Below are positions 17,396 through 25,665 of a stretch of DNA of 64,000 nucleotides, one piece after another; position 1 is the stretch's first letter, and every line of letters starts with the position of its first letter. The DNA is taken from assembly GCA_022823185.1 (NCBI GenBank), contig JAJDXQ010000040.1:1-64000 (forward strand), given 5' to 3'. The DNA is from Caldilineaceae bacterium. GTDB lineage: Bacteria > Chloroflexota > Anaerolineae > Caldilineales > Caldilineaceae. Under the pieces are notes generated by a model. That model was given only the letters and a program-made list of their open reading frames with translations, was not told where the DNA came from and did not search any database. The position numbers and the translations under genes are program-made.

Positions 17396-18208
17396 TTAAC
17401 TCTGTCTCTGCAGCTCGAAAGTCTTGCTTGCAGTTCTCCTCTGCAAGGGAGGGCGGTTCAACTGTTCAGGCGAGGCTGGACTGACAAGGCTTTCCGGTTG
17501 CGCCAAGAGTTGCTCAGCGATAGCGCGCATCCCGCGAGGGCTTGTTATCAGATCCTGGTGCCGAAGGGTCCATACGGCCAGGTTTGCGGCAATTGGCATG
17601 CGGCCGCTCAGTGAGGGCAGGACCATGAGGTCAAGCGGGTTCCAGATTGAGATGAAGGGTACGCTGTCCAGGAGTTCAGCATCCGCGTTCAGTTCACGCA
17701 GGAACGCGCTACTGGGGCGCAACTGCACCGCGGCAGGCAGATTGCTGGCGTAAGCCATCCACGTTCCGAAATGCGGGGCCGCCACGGTCAGTAAGCGATT
17801 GGTCCGGGCCAGGCCGCCCATTCTCTGGACGAAATATCGGGTAACGATTCCGCCCAGACTGAACCCAATGAAGTCCAGTTTCTGGTCGTAAGCGAAATTG
17901 GTTTCAACAAAATGGGCAAGTTGCTGGGCGAGCGTCTCCAGAGGGACGCTGCAGTCGCTAGGCTCGAGTGTGACAGCATATGGGATCAAGCCCAACTCAG
18001 ACAGATAGGAAGCCAGTGGATCAAAGACCGAGGCGTCGTCCTTGTAGCCGTGCACGAGAACAGTTCGGGGCCGGTTGCGCTGATCCGGGCGGGCGAGTGG
18101 CGGCAGGCGTACTGTCCTTTCATCGCCCCGGTCTGCAGGGGGCAGATTCCAGACCGACTGCGCGGCTTCCTGATACTGTTGCCACAAACGGTCGCGTATC
18201 GTGGTCAT
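17396..18208 (-). CDS. alpha/beta hydrolase, lipase/PGAP1-like
   Basis: A 270-aa alpha/beta hydrolase. The strand-3 oxyanion segment LVHGYKDD (about residue 51) is followed by the nucleophile elbow GFSLGG (Ser at about 117), matching the GxSxG rule and resembling triacylglycerol lipase or PGAP1-type esterases. Later candidates for the acid (WNPLDLMV) and the His (LRHQDLITSPRG) follow at the expected spacing. No signal peptide, so probably cytosolic. It converges with the TrpF-like gene (25 bases apart) and diverges from bcp. Substrate unknown. Confidence 0.8.
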   Translation of the reverse strand: MTTIRDRLWQQYQEAAQSVWNLPPADRGDERTVRLPPLARPDQRNRPRTVLVHGYKDDASVFDPLASYLSELGLIPYAVTLEPSDCSVPLETLAQQLAHFVETNFAYDQKLDFIGFSLGGIVTRYFVQRMGGLARTNRLLTVAAPHFGTWMAYASNLPAAVQLRPSSAFLRELNADAELLDSVPFISIWNPLDLMVLPSLSGRMPIAANLAVWTLRHQDLITSPRGMRAIAEQLLAQPESLVSPASPEQLNRPPLQRRTASKTFELQRQS

Positions 18209-18309
18209 GGTTCGCGCTGCTCCTGTTGAAAAGTCTGTTCTTCCGCCTTACATTTACTGTATCACAGCAAATCGGGAACCAGAAACCGTTGAATCGGAAG
18301 CCGTTCATT

Positions 18310-18336
18310 TTGGGCAACTCTTTAGTATATGCCCAA
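18310..18336. promoter_or_regulatory. inverted repeat in the hydrolase/bcp divergent region
   Basis: TTGGGCA (18310-18316) and TGCCCAA (18330-18336) are perfect 7-base inverted arms 13 bases apart. A possible bcp -10 box TAGAAT (18345-18350) lies just downstream, so the repeat would sit over the -35 region: a candidate operator for either gene. Confidence 0.35.
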
Positions 18337-18493
18337 GGATCGGTTAGAATAACCACCAACCCGTATGTTGCATTGCGGGGCCTTTCGTGCGACGCGCAAC
18401 AGCCCCTGGCAAAGGGATAGAGCGTCAGAGGTAGGGTCAATACGACGCGCGAGGCGCAACAATTACCAGAAGCGCATTCGAAGGGAGCAAGAG

Positions 18494-18958
18494 ATGGGAA
18501 CCAAACTTACGGCAGGCGCCCCTGCCCCAACTTTCGAGGCCAGGACGGACGGCGGTGAAGACGTCAAACTGACCGACTTCCGAGGACAAAAGGTGATTCT
18601 GTATTTCTATCCCAAAGATGACACGCCGGGCTGCACGACCCAGTCCTGCGGATTCCGGGACATTCACTCAGAGATCGTGGAGAAGAATGCAGTCGTATTT
18701 GGGATTAGCCCGGACGGACAGGAGAGCCACGAGAAGTTTCGAGCCAAATTTGATCTGCCGTTCACTTTGCTGGTTGATGAGGATCACTCGATAGCGGAAG
18801 CCTACGGAGTCTGGGGAGAACGGACGATGTACGGCCGCACTTTTATGGGCATCAACCGTAGTCATTTCGTGATTGACGAGGAAGGCGATTTACTGGAGGT
18901 TGAGTATGGGGTGGCTCCCGCCGACAGTCCCAGCGGGGCGCTGGCTGCCATATCCTAG
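18494..18958 (+). CDS. bcp: thioredoxin-dependent peroxiredoxin (Bcp/PrxQ)
   Basis: Cytosolic thiol peroxidase reducing hydrogen and organic peroxides with thioredoxin. The 154-aa protein shows DFRGQKVILYFYPKDDTPGCTTQSCGFRD: the peroxidatic Cys in PGCT and the resolving Cys five residues later, the PrxQ arrangement. Conserved Arg follows in the WGERTMYGR region. I chose the ATG at 18494 because it gives normal family length and has AAGGGAG 5 bases before it; the frame is open to 18365 without homology. Monocistronic, followed by a hairpin terminator. Confidence 0.95.
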   Translation: MGTKLTAGAPAPTFEARTDGGEDVKLTDFRGQKVILYFYPKDDTPGCTTQSCGFRDIHSEIVEKNAVVFGISPDGQESHEKFRAKFDLPFTLLVDEDHSIAEAYGVWGERTMYGRTFMGINRSHFVIDEEGDLLEVEYGVAPADSPSGALAAIS

Positions 18959-19024
18959 CCTCTGAGGGAGTTGGGCCGCGCGGCGTGAAAGCGAACAGCT
19001 CCAGGAGGTTGGCGGACGTTGGGG

Positions 19025-19046
19025 GGGCCAGATTGGCTGGCCCTTT
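19025..19046 (+). terminator. rho-independent terminator after bcp
   Basis: Stem GGGCCAG / CTGGCCC, 5-base loop ATTGG, then TTT. It lies between convergent bcp and a small leftward gene; the T-run is short. Confidence 0.55.
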
Positions 19047-19074
19047 CCCGCACAGAGACGACCCGGCCCCAGGC

Positions 19075-19269
19075 CTAGGGAATTCCGCTGCCAAAGTAGC
19101 TCCAGAGCCCGACGGCGAAATAGATGCATACAACGATCACAAGGAGTGTCAGGATCGTGTTCCACTGCCCGCGGATACGTTTGAACTCCGACCAGACGGT
19201 TTTGGGCTTGAGGAGAAGGATCAAGACCAGAACAAGAATGACAGGGACGAGAATGCTTCTGAATCTCAC
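19075..19269 (-). CDS. small two-helix membrane protein, unknown
   Basis: A 64-aa product with a very hydrophobic N-terminal segment (IPVI-like Val/Leu run, about 6-20), a basic middle (KPKTVWSEFKRIRGQW) and a second helix (about 40-60). It has no recognisable family. It is divergent from the 224-aa membrane protein with only 28 bases between the start codons, so their promoters must overlap the genes or be leaderless. Small size keeps confidence moderate. Confidence 0.6.
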   Translation of the reverse strand: MRFRSILVPVILVLVLILLLKPKTVWSEFKRIRGQWNTILTLLVIVVCIYFAVGLWSYFGSGIP

Positions 19270-19297
19270 TGGCGTTCTGTTTCGCTAGAATCCCGCA

Positions 19298-19972
19298 ATG
19301 GTCGTTAACTGGCTGGTGGAGCAATTTGCAGCCTCGCCGTTGGGCGCCGGCCCGTGGCTGACCTTGAGTTTCGTGCTGGCCGGCGTTGCAACCATTGTAA
19401 CCCGGATGGTTGCCCCGAAACTTGAGCAGTCGGTCCGGACTGCACGCTGGATACTGGTACCGTACGTTGGGTTACTGTTTGGCGCGCTGTCCCCGCGCTT
19501 GATGGGGCTGGGGAGTACGGACTGGGCTTCGGGGCTAATCGTCGGCGTGGTCGCCGTGTCCGGTCTGTTTGCACTTCTGGCCTTGATTCGCATCTGGCTG
19601 GAAACTGATACAGAGGCGACCGGCGCATTGGCTTACATTGGTCAGTCCTCAGGCCCCTCGCTGATCGAGAGTTGCGCGCAGGAATTTCACTGGTGCTTTC
19701 TGCGTGGAGGCGTACTGGACCTTCTCTTGACGCTCGTAAGTCCGTCCCCTTCGCCACAGTACTGGGCCGTCTGGATTGCCGCTGCGATTTCACTGCCAGG
19801 CGTCTTCGTTCGGTCCTCCGCTCAGTCTGACCGGCTTCTTGCAGTTCTGATCCTGCTTACCACTTCGAGCCTGTTCCTCTTTACGCAGAGTTTCTGGCTG
19901 TGCTGTTTACTTCACTTGGGAATCCGGTTCATCCTACTTTGGGGAACGCCTGAGCGGCAGGGAGCGCTCTAA
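19298..19972 (+). CDS. multi-pass membrane protein, unknown
   Basis: A 224-aa integral membrane protein with about six hydrophobic helices (near 15-35, 50-70, 80-105, 140-160, 170-185 and 190-215). I do not recognise a family. A TAGAAT box at 19286-19291 ends only six bases before the ATG, which would make the transcript leaderless or nearly so if it is the real -10. The gene stands alone between a divergent small membrane gene and a convergent one. Confidence 0.68.
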   Translation: MVVNWLVEQFAASPLGAGPWLTLSFVLAGVATIVTRMVAPKLEQSVRTARWILVPYVGLLFGALSPRLMGLGSTDWASGLIVGVVAVSGLFALLALIRIWLETDTEATGALAYIGQSSGPSLIESCAQEFHWCFLRGGVLDLLLTLVSPSPSPQYWAVWIAAAISLPGVFVRSSAQSDRLLAVLILLTTSSLFLFTQSFWLCCLLHLGIRFILLWGTPERQGAL

Positions 19973-20009
19973 ACTGAACAAGCGCTCTCTGGCAGTTCAG
20001 CTGCAACAC

Positions 20010-20300
20010 TCAGAGAAACAACCCCACCACCAGCATCAATGCAAAAAGCGCGACCGAGACAATAAGCAACTGTTTGAGGTCCGAGAAAACACGGCCGTAC
20101 TCCACCTTCCAGTCGGCTTCCTTCTTGCCTGTTTGAGCTGTCGAAGACCGTGAAGGCGAGTCCGGGTTGTCCTGTGCCGGCCGGGTCTGGGCCGATGGGG
20201 CTTGTCCCTGTTCAGGCTCCATTCTGGCGCGGAGTTCGCCGTAGCTGCGCGGGTTCGCCTTGCTTGGGCTGTGACGACGCCTTCGTTTTCGTCGAGCCAT
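20010..20300 (-). CDS. small tail-anchored-like protein, unknown
   Basis: A 96-aa product with a strongly basic start (ARRKRRRRHS), a Gln/Pro/Ser-rich low-complexity middle, and one hydrophobic helix at the extreme C-terminus (about 74-96) without a tail. This is the layout of a tail-anchored or inverted single-pass protein with its N-terminus in the cytosol; basic plus disordered suggests nucleic-acid or anionic-surface contact. I chose the ATG at 20300 over 20366 because AGGAAGG lies just upstream. Function unknown. Confidence 0.6.
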   Translation of the reverse strand: MARRKRRRRHSPSKANPRSYGELRARMEPEQGQAPSAQTRPAQDNPDSPSRSSTAQTGKKEADWKVEYGRVFSDLKQLLIVSVALFALMLVVGLFL

Positions 20301-20669
20301 TTCTTGATCGTCCTTCCTTTGGTCAGGTAGGTCGCTTTCCATTTGCAATGCGTCATTATATCGCAATCGGTTTGACTTCTGCCAACTCGAGGGTCGGAGG
20401 GGGACGGTCCGGTCTTAGGGCGGGCTTCAGTCTACCTTTGGATTGCAACAGTGGTCAGTCGTCTGTATGGGGATGATGGGGGATTGGCGGGCAATGGGGG
20501 AATGGTTGTTGTACTGACGGGCATTTGGGGCCGAGCGGCGGGGAGAAGGGCAGGGGAAGGGCGAGAAATCCGCTGAATCCTGGGACCCGCTTTGTCTGAC
20601 AACTCGAGTCTGGAAAGCAATAGGTGGAAGCGCAGGCTGAGCCCTGGATTTGCCGACCGTTTGGACCTG
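20301..20669. other. intergenic, no gene seen
   Basis: About 370 bases, G-rich on the plus strand in the middle (runs such as GGGGGATTGG, 20470-20560). I see no gene, RNA or clear terminator. It separates the small leftward gene from the 3' end of the carotenoid operon. Confidence 0.4.
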
Positions 20670-21473
20670 TCAGGCGTTGAGTGACTTGGACAGGGAGTTC
20701 GTCCAGGAAACAGGAAAGACCACCGTCTTTTCTATTGCAGGCGGTACGGCTAAGGCGCCGACGTAACCGTAGGGCATCGAGAGATCTGCGACGCGGAATC
20801 TGTCGTTCGAGGGAACCTGGGCCGGGTCGAAATATTGGGCCAGGTGAGAGGCGGGCCCGGGCCGCGTAAGGTCCCGCGGCAGATTGTGGAGTCCGACTCC
20901 TTCAGCTTTGGCGAATGCTTCTAGGCGGGTCCAGGCCTGGAAGCGTATTCTGTCGCGTGCGGTCTCTCCAGCCCTTGATAAGCGTTCAATCTCCTGCGGG
21001 GTCATATATGAAGATGTCATTGGCGCACCGGGGGGGAAAGGTCTCAGCCGCTCGACGTCGATGCCCAGTGGATGGCTGGCGCAAACAGCCAGCGCGGCCA
21101 GTTCGAAGGAGTCGGAAACGTTGAAATGCAGGTCGAGGTATGAACCTGGCAGTAGAGTTGGTTTTCCGAATTCAGTGTAAACGAAGTTGATCTTTTGCGG
21201 CGGCAGATCCAGATACAGGCCAAGGATTCTACGGACTACGCCGCGTCTGACGACGAACCGGCGGGCGTCCTGTCCGGAACGAAGAAGTCGGACGCGGCGC
21301 CATTCGTCGTCTGAGAGCAGGCGCTCCAACTGGGCCAGGGCCGAATGCTCTACCGTCAGATTCCAGGTCCATACGTGCGCCTCGTTGCCTGTCAGAGCAG
21401 GCGGACAGTTCAGGGATGTGATGCAGGTGAACTGCTCGTTTCCGTCTAGGGGATCGCGCGGCGACCCTTCCAC
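20670..21473 (-). CDS. 4'-phosphopantetheinyl transferase (Sfp type)
   Basis: Transfers phosphopantetheine from CoA to carrier proteins of fatty-acid, polyketide or peptide synthases. The 267-aa product has the Sfp-type motifs: FNVSDSFELAALA, GIDVERL (Mg-binding Asp/Glu) and WTRLEAFAKAEG (Glu and Lys of the W-x-x-x-E-x-x-x-K motif). I chose the GTG at 21473 because GGAGG lies 7 bases upstream and it needs only a 28-base overlap with the glycosyltransferase; the longer frame to 21587 translates to non-homologous sequence. It is the last gene of the carotenoid operon, and no carrier protein is in view. Confidence 0.85.
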   Translation of the reverse strand: MEGSPRDPLDGNEQFTCITSLNCPPALTGNEAHVWTWNLTVEHSALAQLERLLSDDEWRRVRLLRSGQDARRFVVRRGVVRRILGLYLDLPPQKINFVYTEFGKPTLLPGSYLDLHFNVSDSFELAALAVCASHPLGIDVERLRPFPPGAPMTSSYMTPQEIERLSRAGETARDRIRFQAWTRLEAFAKAEGVGLHNLPRDLTRPGPASHLAQYFDPAQVPSNDRFRVADLSMPYGYVGALAVPPAIEKTVVFPVSWTNSLSKSLNA

Positions 21474-22576
21474 AGGGGACCTCCATATCGGACACGCCAC
21501 CACAAGGATTGGGCGGCAACCGCGGACATCAGCAGGACCGAGACGGGAAGCAGAAGCGCGTCGAGCGCCCGCTGTCCGGTTCGCCATGCCGTCAAGCCGC
21601 GGAGCGACAAACCCGCGAGAATTAAGAGACCGGCCCAGAATGGATGACCGGGGACGTTTGCGCCGGCGAAACCCAGGCCGAGCAAGACCCAGGGGGCAAG
21701 AAAGATAAGCCAGTGAAAGAAAGTGGCGGCAAGAAGCCCGGCGACCCCACCGAATCCGGCGAGGATGTTCTTGGCGTAGCCTTCGCGCACGGTTCGCCAG
21801 TCGCGGTACATTCGGCAGAATATGAGGCCGTCGGCTTCGACCAGCCGTAACTGCAGGCCGGCGCGTTTTGCCTGGCGGGCCAAACCGATGTCATCGAGGA
21901 TATTGTCGCGTATGGAAGCGTGACCGCCAAGGCGATCGTACGCGGCCCGGCTGAAGGCGATGCACTGGCCGTTGGCCGCTGCCAGGAGAGGGAAGCGCGT
22001 ACGGTGGACGGCGACAGAGGGCAGGTAGGCGTGAAGGGCGAGCGCCATGAGGGGAACGCAAAGGCGTTCAGTCCAGGTGACGGTCTGCTGAGTGGGCATC
22101 ACAGCAAGCATATCGGCGCCGCTGCGTTGGAATTCGCATAGCAACGAGTCCAGGGCGGACGCTTGCCAGCGAACATCGGCATCAGTGAAGACGAGAATCT
22201 CTCCGCCTGCCTGCGCTGCCAACTGGTGGCAGGCCCAGTTCTTTGCCAGCCATCCACTCGGAATCGGCCTGCCTGGGAGAGTCCGCAGGCGTTCGTCGCC
22301 CTGGGAGGCCTTTCTGGCGGCCCCGACCGTACCGTCTCGGGAGTGATCGTCCAGGATGAGCAGCTCAAACCTGGGATAGGACTGGCGCAGCAGGCTCTTC
22401 ACCGTCGTCCCAATGGAGCCGACTTCATCCCGCACAGGGATCAGGACGGAGATTCTCAGGTCGATGGCGCTTGGGCAGGCGTCTCTCAGTCCGGGGAAGG
22501 TCAGAAAGTTGGACAGCAGGATAAGAATCATCCCGCTCAGCGCGGCGGTGATCAGGAGAAGAAGCGCTGCTGTCAT
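21446..22576 (-). CDS. membrane glycosyltransferase family 2, CruG/CrtQ-like
   Basis: A 376-aa GT2 enzyme with an N-terminal helix, a cytosolic GT-A domain and three or four C-terminal helices (about 275-365). Motifs are VLIPVRDEVGSIG, LLILDDHSRDGT, the DxD-type FTDADVRW and the acceptor/base region DNILDDIGLA. This layout matches carotenoid glycosyltransferases (CrtQ, CruG). Being in the same operon as a CruF-like hydratase strongly suggests it glycosylates the hydroxyl that hydratase introduces. The ATG overlaps the plsY stop by 4 bases (ATGA). Confidence 0.83.
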   Translation of the reverse strand: MTAALLLLITAALSGMILILLSNFLTFPGLRDACPSAIDLRISVLIPVRDEVGSIGTTVKSLLRQSYPRFELLILDDHSRDGTVGAARKASQGDERLRTLPGRPIPSGWLAKNWACHQLAAQAGGEILVFTDADVRWQASALDSLLCEFQRSGADMLAVMPTQQTVTWTERLCVPLMALALHAYLPSVAVHRTRFPLLAAANGQCIAFSRAAYDRLGGHASIRDNILDDIGLARQAKRAGLQLRLVEADGLIFCRMYRDWRTVREGYAKNILAGFGGVAGLLAATFFHWLIFLAPWVLLGLGFAGANVPGHPFWAGLLILAGLSLRGLTAWRTGQRALDALLLPVSVLLMSAVAAQSLWWRVRYGGPLWKGRRAIP

Positions 22577-23160
22577 GGCGGCGTGGGGCGGCGCAGCGAG
22601 GGCGGCTGCGACAGTTCGCGCCGGTGTTTCCAGGCGACGATCAAGCAGTTGCCGAGCCAGGCTCCCAGAAGATCGAATTGATATCCCGCCGCAAGCAGGA
22701 AGATCAACAGACCGACTAAGGCAACGATGACTGCCCAGCCGTCAACGGACAGCAGGAGATAGGCAGCCATCAGCAGTGCCCCAAGGAGAAACAGAGAGCT
22801 CCAGCCGGTCAGACCGGCCCAGATGCCAAATGTCACGGCTACAGCCTTTCCACCTTTGAATCTGAGGAAAAAGGAGAAGGCGTGCCCGGCTACCGCGGAC
22901 AGGGCCACGGCCGCCAGGGGCCAACCGACGATTCCGCCAATATGTTGGGCCGCAAGTACCGGCAGGAGCCCCTTTAGACCGTCGAGTACGATCACGGAGA
23001 TGCCCAAGGCCCTGCCGCCGGCGCGGATAACATTGGTACCGCCAGGGTTGCCGTCGCCGAACCGGCGAATCTCTTTCTGCAGAAAGAGCTGGCCCATCCA
23101 GACCGCGAAGGGCAGACTACCGCTGAGATAGGCAATCAGGATCCAGATTAGGGCGATCAT
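22573..23160 (-). CDS. plsY: acyl-phosphate:glycerol-3-phosphate acyltransferase
   Basis: Integral-membrane enzyme making lysophosphatidic acid from acyl-phosphate and glycerol-3-phosphate. The 195-aa product has the PlsY motifs: GSLPFAVWMG (motif near helix 1), GDGNPGGTNVIRAGG (phosphate loop), and FLRFKGGKAVAVTFGIW. Seven helices are predicted. Its place inside a carotenoid operon, overlapping both neighbours by ATGA junctions, is unusual for a housekeeping phospholipid gene; either the operon is read as a membrane-modification unit or this copy acylates something else. Confidence 0.92.
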   Translation of the reverse strand: MIALIWILIAYLSGSLPFAVWMGQLFLQKEIRRFGDGNPGGTNVIRAGGRALGISVIVLDGLKGLLPVLAAQHIGGIVGWPLAAVALSAVAGHAFSFFLRFKGGKAVAVTFGIWAGLTGWSSLFLLGALLMAAYLLLSVDGWAVIVALVGLLIFLLAAGYQFDLLGAWLGNCLIVAWKHRRELSQPPSLRRPTPP

Positions 23161-24023
23161 TCTGATCGGTCCAACAGTCTACGCCACGCGAGGGCGGAAA
23201 AGATACCCATGCCAAGGAAACCGGCCAAGGCGGGGCCCGGCAGGCTGAAGAAGAACGCCAGCCCGACAGTTTGGAGCAGCCAGGTCGTGGTATAGACGAT
23301 GGCGAGGGACTCCAACGGGAGGCGATCAAAGGCGACAATGCGCATCAATGCAAAGGTTATGGCGGAGGCGGCCGTTGCCCAGCCGGCGAAGTTGACGAGG
23401 GGGATGCCGAAGTAGAAACCCGGAGTATGCCACTGCCAGAAGCCCCAGGCAACCATTTGGGGGTCGAGGAACAGGTCCCAGGCAGTGAAGGCCAAGCCTG
23501 AGACCAGAGCGATTGACAGATCATTCAGCCAGCTGCGAGACGGGTGAGCCTTCGTTTGGCCCGTAGCGATTGCGGCGCCGACAGCCCACGCAGGGGGGAG
23601 CATCATGAGCCATGCAACGGGAACCTGGACGGGCACTCCCGCGACTTGGGGGCGAAGAAGGCTTAAATAGCGGTAGTGTCCGAAAAGTAAGCCGGTGTTA
23701 ACGCCGGTATATTCGATCAGCCAAGTCACTGCCAGAATTGCTGCGCCGATTCCAACGGCGACCGGCGCATTCAGCGCGGTGGATAGCAGGCAAAGTATGA
23801 GGGCCGCCTGCACGGCTACTGCTAGAGAAAGGACCAGAACTAGCGTTGTGGGACCGCCAATGCGCGACGAGTGGGGCGTCAATACCATCAAGAGTAGCCA
23901 GCAAAGGAAAAGGCAGCGGCCGGCAACATTGGTCTGGAGGCGCAATGCGCATAGGAACCCATTCGCCTTACCAAATTGCGCGGCGCCGCTGGCATAGGGA
24001 GGCTGCTCCTCGATCACTGGCAC
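23157..24023 (-). CDS. cruF: carotenoid hydratase family, CruF-like (DUF422)
   Basis: Multi-pass membrane protein, 288 aa, of the carotenoid biosynthesis protein family that includes CruF and bacterioruberin hydratases, which add water across the end double bond of an acyclic psi end group. About seven to eight helices; family signatures are IEYTGVNTGLLFGHYRY, VPVAWLMMLPPAW and AWDLFLDPQMVAWGFWQW. The GTG at 24023 overlaps the upstream exported-protein gene by 10 bases; a second GTG lies two codons later. The partner is probably the CruG-like glycosyltransferase two genes downstream. Confidence 0.85.
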   Translation of the reverse strand: MPVIEEQPPYASGAAQFGKANGFLCALRLQTNVAGRCLFLCWLLLMVLTPHSSRIGGPTTLVLVLSLAVAVQAALILCLLSTALNAPVAVGIGAAILAVTWLIEYTGVNTGLLFGHYRYLSLLRPQVAGVPVQVPVAWLMMLPPAWAVGAAIATGQTKAHPSRSWLNDLSIALVSGLAFTAWDLFLDPQMVAWGFWQWHTPGFYFGIPLVNFAGWATAASAITFALMRIVAFDRLPLESLAIVYTTTWLLQTVGLAFFFSLPGPALAGFLGMGIFSALAWRRLLDRSE

Positions 24024-24796
24024 TGGTCACTGGCGCCAATGAGTAAAGCCAGCAGCCGCATCAGCCAGTTGCAGCGAGGTGCCGACGGGTCCGTCTGAGA
24101 TTGATCCTGCCGCGTGTCTTGCGGATTCTGGGCAGAGTCAGGGTCGACGTCCTGGAGCACAGGGGAATCGGAGCCAGTAGTCGGGTTGACCGGAGTCCAG
24201 TACGCTCTCAGCTTTCGGGCGAAATCTGAGTCTCCGCCGGGAACCTCGCGCCGACCGACGACCAAGGCGTAGCGACCGACCCTATCTTGTGGATGCCAGA
24301 CCACAACGAGCGCCTCGCCCGCCGCGGGAAAGGTGATCAGGCGCCTCTGCCGCTGCCAGTAGGCCGTGCGGCTGAAAGGTTCAAAGAAGATGGTCGCTCT
24401 GACAGGGTCGATTACGTTGGCGCCTGACTTGTCGGATACCAGGGCAAGGGCGGAGTCTGGCAAGGCGGAAATAACGCCTCCGTCCAAGTCGTTGGCGATC
24501 ACGCCGATGGTTGGCGCGAACTGCTCCTGTCCTTCGATCTGCGGGATCGTCATCCCGATTTCGATTGACTGGCCGGCTTTGACACTGAAGGCAAAGAAAT
24601 CAACGTCACCAGGTCTGTCCAAGGTGGAAAACAGCGCAGTGGAGATCTCCGGATTTTTCACCCTCATGGGGGACGTTACGGTTGTGTCCGGGTCTTCGAA
24701 GAAAGGTTGGTGGGCAAAGGCGTCGAGCCCCAGGATCAGAATGAGTGTCAGGGCGAGTGACAGGGCGGCCATGACCTGAAGGAATGACTTTTTCAT
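24014..24796 (-). CDS. exported/anchored protein of unknown function in carotenoid operon
   Basis: A 260-aa protein with a signal peptide or anchor (MKKSFLQ, then a Leu-rich core to AFAHQ). The mature part is beta-rich (DRPGDVDFFAFSVKAGQSI, VVWHPQDRVGRYALVVGRREV), like pre-peptidase-type beta-sandwich domains. A Gln/Asp/Pro-rich linker (about 205-240) and a hydrophobic C-terminus with two Cys (CNWLMRLLALLIGASDQC) close it. The start overlaps the lycopene cyclase stop by 4 bases (ATGA), so it is translationally coupled. I chose ATG 24796 over 25210 because the longer frame only shadows the cyclase. Extracytoplasmic; role unknown. Confidence 0.72.
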   Translation of the reverse strand: MKKSFLQVMAALSLALTLILILGLDAFAHQPFFEDPDTTVTSPMRVKNPEISTALFSTLDRPGDVDFFAFSVKAGQSIEIGMTIPQIEGQEQFAPTIGVIANDLDGGVISALPDSALALVSDKSGANVIDPVRATIFFEPFSRTAYWQRQRRLITFPAAGEALVVVWHPQDRVGRYALVVGRREVPGGDSDFARKLRAYWTPVNPTTGSDSPVLQDVDPDSAQNPQDTRQDQSQTDPSAPRCNWLMRLLALLIGASDQCQ

Positions 24797-25584
24797 CTTG
24801 CGTTCCTCGCAATTGCATGAACCCAAGTTGCGCGTTGGTGGCTGGGCCTGGCAATCATCAGAGTGATGCCGAAGACGACCATTGCGCTTGTAAACAGGAA
24901 GAAGAGGAACTCTTCCAAGGGAAGGATGCCGCCAAGAGTGACGCCTGACGACTTCAACGGGCTGATGGTCCAGGTACCTGCCATAATGGCCAAGGCGTCG
25001 GCCCCGGACAGGAATAGAGCGGCGGGAATCAGCGTCCAGAAAACCGGTCGGCGGAAATGCCAGATTATGTCGGCGCCGAAAGCCAGTTGAACTGCGATAG
25101 GGAAGGCCCCCCAAGCCAGTTCCAGGCCGAGATACGAACCTTTGGCGGGACCTAATCCTAACAGGAGGAGGCCGGAGAGCGAAAGAGCCAGCGAAAGGGC
25201 GGCTGACCACAACCGGAGCCGGCGACGCGATTGGAAGGGTAAGGCAGTCGGGGGCAAGAGACGGGCGAAAGCGAGGAAAGCGGTTCCCACCAGCAGGGTC
25301 TGTCCAATGAAGAAGAGGTACTCCTCAATCGGTACGTAACCGAGTGTGATGCCTGCCACGAGGGCTGGGTCGTACCACCATACCCTGGCGGCGACGAGAT
25401 AGTTGTCCCATGGCGTGGTATAGACCAGAGCGAGGACTACGTGGAGGCCAATGACAGGGAGGGTTGGCCAGGCTTGCAGGTCGACGGGAAGGCGTTTGCC
25501 GCGACTGTGCATGGCCGAGTTGAGAAACAGGAGAAAGAGAAAGGGCAGCCCGACGAAGTTGAAGAGAAATCCAAAGTATGACAT
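24793..25584 (-). CDS. lycopene cyclase, fused two-domain (CrtYc-CrtYd type)
   Basis: Membrane-bound lycopene beta/epsilon cyclase of the actinobacterial/archaeal heterodimer type, here as one 263-aa chain. Two homologous repeats each carry the (P-I/L-E-E-x-L-F-F) signature: YVPIEEYLFFIGQ (about 80) and ILPLEEFLFFLFT (about 225). Seven or eight helices, ending at a short basic tail. It cyclises psi ends of lycopene or related C40 chains. It is the first biosynthetic gene after the CarH-like regulator (81 bases between). Confidence 0.88.
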   Translation of the reverse strand: MSYFGFLFNFVGLPFLFLLFLNSAMHSRGKRLPVDLQAWPTLPVIGLHVVLALVYTTPWDNYLVAARVWWYDPALVAGITLGYVPIEEYLFFIGQTLLVGTAFLAFARLLPPTALPFQSRRRLRLWSAALSLALSLSGLLLLGLGPAKGSYLGLELAWGAFPIAVQLAFGADIIWHFRRPVFWTLIPAALFLSGADALAIMAGTWTISPLKSSGVTLGGILPLEEFLFFLFTSAMVVFGITLMIARPSHQRATWVHAIARNAR

Positions 25585-25665
25585 TTCAGAAAGGCGGCAG
25601 GCAGAAGGGACGCTACAGGAGAGGAGACTCGCGATGGGGACGAGGCGAAAGGAAGTACAACCGCT

